The position numbers and the translations under genes are program-made. 64,000 nucleotides of DNA from contig JAPFBE010000013.1 in the NCBI GenBank assembly GCA_034336665.1, positions 17,711,056 to 17,775,055 on the forward strand, read 5' to 3'. Source of the stretch: Luscinia megarhynchos. Its lineage: Eukaryota; Chordata; Aves; Passeriformes; Turdidae. The notes beneath the pieces are model-generated. The model was given only the letters and a program-made list of their open reading frames with translations. It ran no database searches and was not told the origin of the DNA. Positions within the stretch are counted from its first letter, which is position 1, and every line of letters begins with the position of its first letter. Shown here piece after piece: positions 53,194 to 64,000 of the stretch.

Positions 53194-54937
53194 TGAAGCT
53201 TTTCTTGGGCAGAATATCTTTAAGTAGTCCTGCACCTAACAGAGACTATTCAAGAATTCTCTTTAGCTTTTTTAGAGGTTCCAAGTAATCCTTACAAGTT
53301 CATTTTCATTGCCTTATTTATATTTTATTATTTTCTTCTCTTTAATAAAATTTGGATGTAATTTTAGAGTCTGATGTGACTGCTGGTAGCCTTTGCCTTG
53401 TGGTCCCTTCTCTTTGTTCTTGCATTTGATCTCTACCAAAGGTACTACATTTGATGATCAAATATCAAGGTAAGGTGACTTTCCATTATTTTACAGCTTT
53501 GTGGCCTGGCATTCACTTAAAAAAAAACTCCAGGGTGAAATACAGAAAAAGTGATCCTTTCTTTGCAGTGCTCTCAGCAAATAAGCATTAATCTAGTTTG
53601 AAGATCTCATTATTCAAGTCAAGATCTACTTTTAGTTCTAGGCACATACATGCAAAATGTTCTTAGCAATGTCTTATGATTCTTGTTGATGTCCACTAAG
53701 AGGCCACGAGTCTCCTCAAAATGTGTTCATTATTCACTAATATTCAGTGAGATTCATCATCTGTCTGCTGCGTTGCCTGCTGTTCCTTGTACAGAGCCAA
53801 GCTTTGAATTTCCAATTGCTTTTGCTAAACATGGGTCACAGTATTAATTTCAGTCTCTTGACTGGCCAAGTGTAGCTGTAAAAGAACCAGTTTGAGCAAA
53901 CCCTAATGACTGAGTGAGAAAAATCAAACAAAACCTTCTAATGATCACTTTGCAATACCAACTTGATATTCACTGTTGTGAAGAGTATTCCCTCTTTGGA
54001 AGGTACCACGCCACACACACAAAAAGGCACCAATACAGTAAGAAAGAATTTGCTTAAAAATCACAGTAAACACTAACAGAACGTGGGAGTTTGTGTGTAA
54101 TGACCCAGCTGCCACTACTGCCATGGCTGCAGATTCTGCCTGCCTGCTGGGCTGCAGAATGATGTGTCAGTGGGATATCAAGAGGCAGATATTGCTGCTG
54201 ATGGGCATGGCTGGGAGCAGGATGGACACAGCAGAGCTGGCTCCCACTGCTCCCTCTGCAGAGCTGGAAGCGCTGCAGGAGGAGGAGAGGAAGGAGAGGC
54301 ATCTTTCTTTGGGATGGCATGTTGGTTGTGAGGGTTTGGGGTCTGCTCAAATCCTGTCAGAGAGCCCTTCCTCTGTATGTTCCACACCCAAAAAAGCTGC
54401 TGGAGCAGCTGCTGGAGGGGGCAAGCTGAGTGCCCAGGACCTCACACTCTACTGCACCACTCCTCGCAGGGCTCATCTTCAAGAGGATCACCAGCTGGAG
54501 TGTGTTTTTACAGGTGTGCCACTGCACCATCCTTGGCTTAGAGTTGCAGGACAAACAACTGCCTCTTCTTCATCTCCTCTTTTCTCATTTTCTCTTACAG
54601 CACTCTCCTTTTACTGAAACTGCAGGCTTTTGCTAGGGTGGGGCATTTGCTAAACCAGCAACCTTCGGTTTCAAACAAATCCCAAAATAACTCCAAAACA
54701 TGTATAAACTTAAAGAGAATAGGGAAAGGAGAAGCCTGAGGAGAGTAAACAGAAATTGCTGGTTTGATAGTCATGATCAAAACACCCCATAAAATAATTG
54801 CAACTCAGACAGCTATTCCTGTGGCATATTCTTTATTTCTTCTAAAGAATGTGCTTCTGTAACACTTATAACACTAGACCAGAGCTACCCTTCTTGTTGG
54901 GGGGCCAGGTCTCCACTTATTTTGACCCTTCCTTTGT

Positions 54938-54965
54938 AAAAAACAAAACAAAACAAAACAAAAAA
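54938..54965. repeat. (AAAAC)n microsatellite
   Basis: Four AAAAC units with flanking A runs, the same motif as the tract at 13914-13987. Confidence 0.88.
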
Positions 54966-57900
54966 GTAAAAATCTTCTTGGAAAGTAACTTCAAAATTAT
55001 GCATGTTGAATACCTGCTGACAGGATATTTTAAATTCCCACTGGCACATATGTGAGCCCTAAGTGCTCACTTGTCCATCCAATTAGCAGGAGGAGAAAAA
55101 AGAATGAAAGAAAGTGTGCTACTTGAATTGAACTTAACAACCCAGTTCATTACTACAATATTTGTAATCAGTGGAAACAATAAAAGTATTTTTTATTGAA
55201 CGCTTCTGAATAATGAATAAATTTAAGAAATTTGTAATCTGTTTTGTTGAGAAGAAAAGCAAGCTAAATTAATTGAATAAATTATTCATTGTAAATTATG
55301 GGCTCAAGTCTACTACTGTGTCCTTGTATATATACATTAATTTTCTGGCATCTCTGCTGAGCTTGCTAACAAGGATACCAATTAGCAACAATGGTACTCT
55401 TGATTTTATTTTAGCTTTACTTGTCTCTGCATTTCCTGGTTTTGTCTGGAACCAAAAGCGGGCCTTACCAAAAGCACACAGACTTTTCCATCTCAAACAA
55501 AATAAGAAAATACTCCCCATCTAAAAAAATAATAGCAAATGTACAACTTGTCTGAGCTTTAAAGCTTGATCCTTCAGTTACAAGTCTGTATCCATTTCAG
55601 CAAGTGCTCAGACTTTGGTATAAGTATGGGGAATAAGCCTTCCAGTGCTCACAGTTGCTGCTGATCTCTAGTTAAGAAATGGGAAGTACATAAATGACCC
55701 AGCAACAGAGAGACCTTAAACTTAAGGTATGCAAAATAAATCTCATTTTATAGCAAATACTTATGCTTGGGTACTGATTTGTAAAAATGCAAGTTACATG
55801 TCTGACTTGGGTAAACAAGGAAAAGTCAGTAGGAGAAAAATCTGTTGGGGATTCACAGGAAACTCACTGGCGTGGGGACTTGAGCTACTTCAGGGGCAGA
55901 AAGTAAAAAGTATTCAGCCAAGTCCATATGGGGCTTTTTAATTAAATTCAAAGTAGCTCAAAAGTTTGAGTCAACACTGAGCTACAGAATTCTAGGCTGG
56001 AGTAATTTGATCTGGTTTTATATGCCTACAATATATGTCTCTGTCAGAGCTCACTGTGGCTGCTTTTACAGCACAGCTTTTAGTGCAGTTCCTCTTAATT
56101 CAGGTGCCTGCACAGGTAGAGGTGAGCTCCTGGCTATTCCCTTTCTCTCAATGGATTGCACAGTGAAGCAGGGTGGTCACCAGCTCAGCTGAAGTCAGCC
56201 ACAGTGCAGAGGTCTGGCTGACCACAGCCACTTCTGCCCCAGGGTGAAACTGGAGATGGATGAGGAACTGCTGTGTTAACACCTGTGAACAGATGCTGAA
56301 CATGAATTGGCCATTCTTAGAAAGCAGTGTCTTTTTTTAGGAAAACAGTGATGAAATGTACAAAGAATGAGCAAGATGGTTAAAGCCTCAGTACCTGCTG
56401 CCATCCTCTAAACCAAAAAATTTTTAAAAACAACAAAACTGAGATATTTTCATATACCAGGACTATGGACTGATTTCTTGCCATGTTATGCAAGGGTCTG
56501 AGATAACCAAAGTTTACACTAAGTGGAATGATTGAGCATGGCAGATATTAGTTACATGATGACTCCTATCTAAAAATTACAAATGGCCCAGGCTGTGTAT
56601 GGATCACAAATATATTTCTGCCATTGCTATTTTTCCCAAACTCTCACTTCCTGTCTGTGTATCCCTTTTGCAGGCAGCTGGAATAGCATCTCTGGAAAAC
56701 TCAGAATTTCTGAAGAACAATTAATGTTTTTGGTTAAGAGTTAAAGTAGCAACAAAGTAACACTATAAAATGATAAAAAACCTTCCTCATTAATGAAACT
56801 CTTGGTTGTCATAACAAAAGCCTAAGCTAGGGATCTTTTGTTATTTGGCTCCTATTACTTTGACCTTCATCAAGGCCATGAAAATCCTTCACTGACTGTC
56901 TCTTCAGAGAGAAAGGGGAATTTGGAGATGTGGTAGCAGTGCACATTCTGTTCACTCTCAGGTTCACCTGAGCCTGAGGAATCACCAGGTGACACTGGTT
57001 TTGGGAGAAAACCCTAATGCCACACTGTTAAATAGGGCTGAGAACTTGGGTGTGTGACCAGCTGGGCTTGGCATCATCCAAGGGATTTTCTATCAATCCA
57101 TGCTGTCTATCAAGCCTCTTCTGAGATTAATTGGTGCATGTTTCTGCTTAGCCCTGGGTAATCACATTGGCAGAGAATTGTTTCAAGGGGAATGGATTGG
57201 AAAATGATCTTGAAGTCCTCTTCTATCAAATGTTTTGCAGGGATGGATGCACTCATTAGAGGTGTTGACTAGGGGATGGGTGTGTGCACAACAGGGCATC
57301 CCAAAGACCTACAGAGATAGAAGGAGATTGCTTTATTTTCTGTACTGCATACCCTGTGATTTCCTGGATCATTATTCAGCTTGGTTTCTGTGGCTATGTA
57401 AAAATTAGAGAGAACCAGTATGCCTGAGTAAAGGGTGAATTCCAGGTTGTTTTTGTTTCCTGCTTACAGTGTCTCTTATTTCCTTGCTAGATGCCCCCAG
57501 TGACAGCAGAGCTGACATTGCCACAATTTACATCACACAGACAAGCTGTTATGAGCCAAAAGAAAGATGATTCTTTCCTACATTTGTGTTGATTTTCAGT
57601 ATAATTAATCCCTGTGGTCTAAACAGCATGGGACTGGATTTTGTTCTTTTTAAATTTAGCACCTACCCTTGCTGAAAAAATCATAGTTTTATTTTAGTTT
57701 CCTTTAATTTGGCAGTTCAATAAATAGTGAAGATAGTATTCTGCATACAGCATGGTTCATCATTCATCTCTATAAATCTTGTTCCAAAGAACAGTAAAAA
57801 TCACAGTTTTTACTGTATGAGAAGTAATAAATAATAGAAAACCAGAGAATTATCATTCTGCAGATTATCTGGAGCAAAACAAACAATTTCAAATTCACTT

Positions 57901-58283
57901 TATCCACTTGTAATTATTCTTTCAGGTTTTTAAAGCTTATTCATCTCCTCACCCAGCTACTTCTCATATACTAAACTTGTTGGCAAATAACTAACAGGAA
58001 CTAAAGAAGCAATATTTATATATATCACTAATTATAACTACAAGAGAGGGAGAGAGCAGCTAATTAAATGACAATGAGATCTGTGAAAGACTTTAAGGAC
58101 AATGAAGAGGGACAATGTTTGCAAATCAATGAATAAGTGGAACCCTACACATACAAGATTTTCCCATTTTTGTAATTACAAAGCGGTAGTTATTTTTTCC
58201 ACTGAAACAGGAAATTTGCAGGGCCAAATTCTAACAGACTTAGTGAGAAAATGCTTTTTAAATATAAAACATTAATTTTAAAA

Positions 58284-58540
58284 ATAATAGAATCATTAAG
58301 GTTGGAAAAGACCTCTGAGATAAAAGTCCATCCTTCAACCAAACACCATGTCAACAAAACCATGGCACTATCTGCCACAGCCACTCATTTCTTGAATATT
58401 TCCAGGGATGGGGACTCCATCACTTCTCTGGGCAGCCTATCCCAATGCTTGGCAAGCTTTTCAGCAAAAAATTCTTCCTGATGTCCATCCTGAGCCTCTC
58501 CCTGCACAGCTTGAACCTGTCTCTGGTTATTCTAGAGGAT
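58284..58540 (-). mobile_element. CR1 LINE, 5'-truncated 3' end, inverted
   Basis: The plus strand shows the complement of a CR1 tail: AGAATCATTAAGGTTGGAAA, then AGACCTCTGAGAT, then CCAGGGATGGGGACTCCATC, then CTTCTCTGGGCAGCCTATCC, then AATTCTTCCTGATGTCCATC, then CCTGCACAGCTTGAACC. The 3' terminus is at the low-coordinate side, next to AATAATAGAATCATT. The plus-strand frames across it (58251-58481, 58408-58638, 58445-58648) are translations of the antisense CR1 tail, not genes. Confidence 0.95.
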
Positions 58541-59881
58541 TCCTTTCAGCTCAGGATATTCAATTGCTGGGGAGACTGCTCAGTGTTGGATTACTTCAAT
58601 GTCATGATCAGTGCATGTGGCCCTGGGAAAGTGAGTAACACAGTCTGATCTGAGAGGTTAAAGGCATCCACCCATGGAGAACCTGAACTAAACGTGCCCT
58701 GTTATACCAAGGAAGGACAGATTGAACTGGTCTCTGCAGGAGACATTCAGCACCTTAGAGAAAAGCAAAACATTTTAATTCTCCTGCCTAAGCACATGTT
58801 TGGGAGCTTAAAATAGGTTTCCATAAGCTGGCCAAGACATCTGAAAATGCATACAATGTTTCTAGCACTGTTCATCCAGAATCAGCAGTTCCTGACCTTT
58901 GAAAGTCTCCAAAATTTCCACCTTTCCCTTGCTGCTGAGTTTTAGTTGGTCAGCCTCATTTATGATATGTATGCAGAGATATTGCCCTTTGTCAACCTGT
59001 TGGGTTTAAGGGCTCTTCCTTGAAAATAATTTGTGAGATTTTTGTACCCTTCCAACAAAGCACTGGAAAACAAGAAGGGTTTGTCAAACATGATGTGATG
59101 CTGCTGGAAGCTGCAGCTACACTAGGGCTGCCATCTCCTCTCCATTCAGCTGCACAGCTGCTCAGGTGGCTGCTGTAACTCCATTGCAGTCATTTCTGCT
59201 CTGAATTATGCCTGTACTGAAAACCTGACTCACTGCTGCTGCAGTGCCCACCCTCACTGTGTGAATGCCTACTAAAAGAGGGTAGCACATGTGATTCCCT
59301 CGCCATCACAGAGGCAGAAGTTTCACTGCAGTCACCCAGAGGAGGGATGTCCTGCTGCAGGGAACAAGCACACCCAGGCACGTTACCAGCACAGTGTACA
59401 TGTGTCTGAAAATGACCCTAGCCAAGATATGCCTCCACAAATGATGCTTTGCACTGCTTCAGTCAATGGCAGAAAGGAAAAATATTTGTTTCAGCAGAAT
59501 TAAAATAAAAAGCTACCCTGACAATATAAACAGAATGTTTAATTTTTGTTTGAGTTTGTTTAGGCTTTGTTAGCCTATCTTAAAATTGCATTATTTTCCA
59601 AGCAAAATTGTCTGCATTCCCTTTCTTTCCTTGGCTTGTAGCTCTTCCTGATCACAGTGTGAATGTGTCTATTGCTTTGGTCCGGACAAAAAGAACTATC
59701 AGGAAATAACATCAGTGCCACCATTGGTTTAGCTTGTGACTGCTCCCATCAAAGTTTCAGACAACAAGCATCTGTTGGGGGAAGTTCAGGAGGGGTACAG
59801 TACCATGCACACTGCTGAGAGTGTCACAACCTTAGTACAATTTTCTGAGATATAATCCTACAGCTTTGATTCCACTGCCAA

Positions 59882-59902
59882 TTTTGTTTGTTTGTTTGTT
59901 TT
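59882..59902. repeat. (GTTT)n microsatellite
   Basis: About four to five GTTT units. Confidence 0.85.
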
Positions 59903-61414
59903 CCCTAAAAGCACTTTCCCTCTTTTTGGAAAAAAAAACCCCAGGTAATCAGATATATAGGCAACCAAATACTGGATATGGTCGAGAAGCAGTACATAAA
60001 ACCTTCAACAGCCACACACACTGGTCTCGTTTTTGTCTATCTCAAAGTCATTACACAAGTGCTGAAAAAAAGAAATCACAAATATTCTAGCTAGAAATAA
60101 GGGTAAAACAACAGGCCCAGAAAGACACTCTGGTTTTTCACCACTAAGGCACACCAGTGGTTCCCCTGAGCAGAGATTTGTTCCTAAACACTGCGTGGGA
60201 AAGCGTTACCACTTCCATTACCGTACTCAGATTAACAAGAGACAAAAGAAAATAAAATGTTTCCAGTTGAGGAAGGACACAGCACTGATTATTAGAAGTT
60301 GTCACTTTCTGGTTGCTAGGTTTTTAATTGACTACTTGCACTAGGGCATGAAGTAGATTTTGTGGATATTTTTGAAGTGTCTATGACAGCTTGCTATTCA
60401 AAAAGTTTGCCTGCGTAGAGGGAGATTTTTTTCTTTTTTAAAAGACACATTAGAAAACTTCCTGAGGCCACAGAGCAGGACATTTTTTTTTCTGCAACCA
60501 TATTATGGCTCTAACTTTACCACCTGAATAACTGTTCTAGTTTCTGCTATTTATAAGCCTCGTTGTTCATTGCATTGCTTTAGCACAAGTTGCCTTGACA
60601 AATGCAGAGTGGGAATTATTCTGAGAAGGTGTTAGCAGAACCATCCAAGTGTGGAAAACATATTAAATAAAAGCTTTATTGAAATAAATATACAAGATGA
60701 AAAGCTACAATAGTGCCTACCTCACTGACAGGTTAATAGCTCAGTGTTTAAAGTCAGAAGAACAGGAGTGGACGAGAACAGCTGATGGGTTGCAAGAAGC
60801 CATGCTTGAACCTTTCTGTGCACTGGACTGCCATAACTCCTGTTTCCAGGCTGTACAAAGTGATGCATTGCCTTTTGAAGAAAGTGATTGCTTTTCACTT
60901 ACAACACTGGCAGCATGGGAACTCAAGCCTCTTCTCTTGGGCATATAATGTTTGAGTCTTATAGTCTGCCAGATTTACAGGTCTTAGCCCTACCATCAAG
61001 CCATACCCTGAAATTACTCTGCTTAATTTTGGTCCCCATCATTCCAGAAGCTTCCTGCATCACTGCTTGTAAATGGGTGCATGCATTTGTCTCCACAGTG
61101 TTTGCACTGGAGAAAAAACCTCTAAAGTGTTTCACATGCAGCTTTTGTGTCAATGTGTGTCTTGATCTCCCCCTAAGAAACATAGGGAAGGAGGGTGGTC
61201 TCAACATCAACAAGGAAACATTCTAGAAATAAGCCAGAGAGTATTTCCTGAGATGTGTAAGGTTTGCTCATGTTTTCACTCAGTTCTGGCAAGAATTGAC
61301 CTAAGTACAATCTGTGCTGCAAAACAGATATGTAATAACACTAACATTTCAGCTCTTTTTTTTTTCTTTTCTTTTTTAGGGGACTCAGTTAATACTGTCA
61401 TTCAAAGCACAAAA

Positions 61415-61470
61415 AGGGCTCTGTAAGAGACTCAGGTTCAAACTTAATCTAGTGAGTTGTGGTGTACAGA
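61415..61470 (+). mobile_element. Possible tRNA-SINE/MIR trace
   Basis: GGGCTCTGTAAGAGACTCAG and GGTTCAAACTTAATC, followed by AGTGAGTTGTGGTG, resemble the box-B-containing front half of MIR. The GGTTCAAA word is the best-preserved part. The match is weak. Confidence 0.27.
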
Positions 61471-62117
61471 CAGAACTCTAAAAAGAAGCCTAAATACTCC
61501 CCTCAAAAACAAGCAGCACACCTGAAAGCAGTAATGATGGAAGAATCGTGCAGAATAAGAATTTTAATCTGAGTTCCTGACAATGCAGAACCCAACTTCA
61601 AATTAATATTTTCATTTAAGGTCTCTAAAATTTTTATGGGTGGGCAAAGCTATTTCTTGTCCAGACTAGGTAAAAGCTGACTCAGCTCTCAGGCTTAGAA
61701 CATCTAAGGGGAACATAAGAAACTGGAAGAGTCCTATCAGCAATGACCTGGCAATGCCTTCTGCAGATGTGCAGGTCAATATGGTTCAATATCACAATCT
61801 CTAATGGATTCTGTTTTTTTCAAACCAAGAGTTGTAAAGGCATTTGTTATTTGGCTGAGAGCCTTGGTATCTAATGCTCCCAAAAATTGCAAAATGGCAA
61901 ATTTGCAGGTGTACCTGAAACATCTTGAAGACATCCATAATATGACCCAAATTTGGTGAGAAAGAAACATAACTTGGTGTAAATATATCAGCAACAATGG
62001 TATTAGAAAAAGAAACAGACAAACAACCAAAAAAGCCCAAGTCCAAGAAAATTAAAATATTAGGCATGAGGAAAAAGTACTAGATCTTATACTATAGAGA
62101 TGACATTCGTTCTGTAA

Positions 62118-62133
62118 AATTAATTAATTAATT
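62118..62133. repeat. (AATT)4 palindromic repeat
   Basis: AATTAATTAATTAATT is both a tetramer microsatellite and a 16-bp palindrome with overlapping TTAATTAA homeodomain-type cores. Confidence 0.8.
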
Positions 62134-62441
62134 GAACAGAAGAAAATTTAATATTAAGGCATACAGACAGACTGTGAGGGGACTAAAAGAGAGAGGCTGA
62201 GCTGGATATTTCACCATTGAACTCCTTTCCCAATAATAACAGCAGAAAAAATGCAGGTTTCCAGAGCACCAACCATATTGTTAATTAGCATTATAATTTA
62301 TTCTGCCTTTAATGATAGCTTATTCTGCTCTAGCTGACAGCAGAAATAAACAGGAAGGGCATTTGGAAACCTTGAGAAAAATAACCACAGTTTTAGGCCA
62401 TTTGTACTTGAAAAATGTACAACTGCTGGTGGATTAAAACT

Positions 62442-62455
62442 CACACACACACACA
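62442..62455. repeat. (CA)7 microsatellite
   Basis: Seven CA units. Confidence 0.88.
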
Positions 62456-63656
62456 ACTTCTATAAACATTTGAAGAATAATAGATGGAAGCAAAATAGGT
62501 AATAAAAGAGTGAAAGATTTTGTTTATAGACTTTGACTGGTTGACGAGGGTATAATTATAGGACCTGCTTCCAATCCATCCTATGTAGAATAATTGGTGT
62601 GTACAGGAGAGAGATTTTCTCATAATAGATGGATCTCCTCGTGATGGAGCAGAATGATATTGGTGTGAACACACTAGAATGACAGCATAATTTTACAGCA
62701 GGGATGACAGAGGATGGACATTATTAGCCTCAGCATTTCTGAATGCTGTGCTTGCAGGCACATCTTACTTTCACACAGAGGGTGCACAAGGTAAAAGGAG
62801 TGGCAGCCTTATAGGCCAGAAGCTTGAACAGAGTTAATTAGATTGCACTAATCTTTCAGCTGTGCTGCTGCCAAGCTGTTCTAGGTGCTGCAGAAAGAAA
62901 TGTGCCCAGCAAAACTGTTCATGTTTGTTTGGAGAATAACCTTAAGTGTGGAGAATGCCCTTACTTGCTCTCCCCCCAGAGCTGAGCCAGCCAAGGCAGC
63001 TGAGAGAATAACAGAGTGCAAACACCCCTGGTGTTGCTGTGCTCCACCACTTTGGGGGTGTGTGTGTCCCCTGCCAAGCTCAGGGATGCTCTGTCTAGCA
63101 CCACCAGCTGCTCTGCTCCCTCCTAGCACACTTCAAGTTCCTGTGGCAGAGGAGCTGTGAGGAGCCAGACCTGGCCACAGAAGAGGCACCAAAGTTGGTT
63201 ACAGACCTTGAATAAAAGGATTTTCATCCACAGCCTTAGGGGATTTTTTAAATTCCCTCTGTGGTCCTGAAGGGTTGGGGTCAATCCACTTGCTTCTCTC
63301 AGCATTGACCTGGTGTTTATGGAGCATCCTTGATGAATTTGGTACTCTAAACAGAACTAGAGCAATACTGGTATGCTCTGGGTTAGTAGTAACTCAGCAT
63401 TTACCATCACATGTTGAGAACATTCTCATCAGCAGGCTTTGTGAAAAGCAATCCCCACTGACCCCACATGCATCCCTACAAATCTCTTGGGTGCTGAGAA
63501 CCTGGAGATGGCTCTTCCAGCTCAGGAGAGTGATACACTGGCAGATCAAGTTTCCAGTGCTGCCATCACTACCAGGTGTTTTTTTCTCCTGGAAACAATG
63601 AGTAAGGCTGATGAAAATTGAGTGATCTGCTAGATCTGGACAGTCCAACAGTGAAC

Positions 63657-63695
63657 AGAGCCCTAGACTAGGGATTAGGATTCCTGGTTTGTGCA
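63657..63695 (+). mobile_element. Possible tRNA-SINE/MIR trace
   Basis: GAGCCCTAGACTAGGGATTA followed by GGATTCCTGGTTTGTGC resembles the 'agactaggagtcaggagacctgggttc' segment shared by MIR-family SINEs. It is short and diverged, so chance similarity is possible. Confidence 0.33.
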
Positions 63696-64000
63696 ACATA
63701 CTGGGTAGCCCACTTGTTGTTTTGGCTTCCTGAGATATGACAGAGTCAATTTTGCCTCTTTCCTAGGTGTTGCAGACCAAAGAAGCAGACACCATCATTA
63801 TTATATTCACTGAAAACTTAGCAGACACAAGGACTAAAAGAAACCCAAAAGTTTGCTGTTCTGCAGTGTGCAATAAATAGTACTGCTGTTACAACTACTG
63901 ACAATTAGTTGCTGAGCTGAGAGTTGCAAATACTTACTTCAAGATGATATACTGTCCTCTATACCTATGAGCAGTGGAAACAAATAGCAGGATATCTCTG

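Larger units (their letters stand above)
36613..58283. other. Long non-coding stretch with regulatory-looking blocks
   Basis: No exon or RNA gene is recognisable across this ~21 kb. Low-repeat, motif-dense blocks stand out at about 36640-36800, 37020-37330, 38220-38400, 40500-41070, 46900-47010, 49080-49170 and 55140-55300. GC-richer patches at about 51220-51860 and 54090-54480 carry chance open frames. A 142-codon minus frame at 52070-52498 has no domain. Confidence 0.5.
58541..64000. other. Unique non-coding sequence
   Basis: GC-richer patches at about 59100-59440 and 62980-63130 carry chance open frames. A pyrimidine tract at 61354-61377 ends in an AG dinucleotide. Weak SINE-like traces are listed separately. 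No exon or RNA gene is supported. Confidence 0.5.

Noticed and set aside
58251..58648. Three overlapping plus-strand frames of 67-76 codons
   Set aside because: They translate the antisense strand of a CR1 tail that carries no coding sequence.
61341..61380. Branch-point-like CTAAC plus a pyrimidine tract ending in AG, a good-looking splice acceptor
   Set aside because: The following open stretch is only about 33 codons with no family, and such tracts are common in AT-rich DNA. A competing CAG lies before the tract.
1..64000. Endogenous retrovirus or LTR
   Set aside because: No paired long terminal repeats, no primer-binding site pattern and no gag- or pol-like frame could be seen.
1..64000. 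CRISPR array or prokaryotic operon
   Set aside because: No regularly spaced repeats with unique spacers; the base texture and CR1 elements indicate a vertebrate.

Overview
The window reads as a non-coding stretch of a bird genome, probably a passerine. Three truncated 3' ends of CR1 LINEs (11867-12147 plus, 36340-36612 plus, 58284-58540 minus) are of the type that dominates avian repeats. Interspersed repeats are otherwise sparse, base composition is AT-leaning with small GC-richer patches, and A/T-rich simple repeats are frequent. The bird assignment is an inference from the CR1 type and low repeat density. The passerine assignment is weaker.

No protein-coding gene, tRNA, rRNA, snRNA or CRISPR array can be supported. 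All long open frames fall in simple repeats, CR1 remnants or locally GC-rich DNA where stops are rare, and none shows a recognisable domain. The window is best read as a gene desert or one or more very large introns. Unrecognised short exons or lncRNA exons cannot be excluded without alignment or RNA data.

Layout: 1-2379 is AT-rich unique sequence with a T/G-rich low-complexity block at 512-738. 2380-2645 is a small CpG-enriched islet with a tandem element. 2646-5880 holds two blocks dense in homeodomain-type TAAT cores and short inverted repeats. 5881-6825 is GC-richer with chance open frames. 11867-12147 is a CR1 tail, followed at 12308-12785 by the most striking feature: a near-continuous polypyrimidine array of a (CCTTT)n pentamer with a central hexamer block and a terminal octamer block. 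12786-36339 is mostly unique with scattered A-rich repeats and a MIR-like fragment near 33853. 36340-36612 is the second CR1 tail. 36613-58283 has several regulatory-looking blocks (notably 40500-41070), a second MIR-like fragment near 37598 and A-rich repeats. 58284-58540 is the inverted CR1 tail. 58541-64000 is unique sequence with minor simple repeats and weak SINE-like traces.

The window shows no operon-like or pathway-level gene organisation. Its possible functions are cis-regulatory elements in the TAAT-rich blocks and instability or unusual DNA structure at the pentamer array. I did not find a convincing new biological system.
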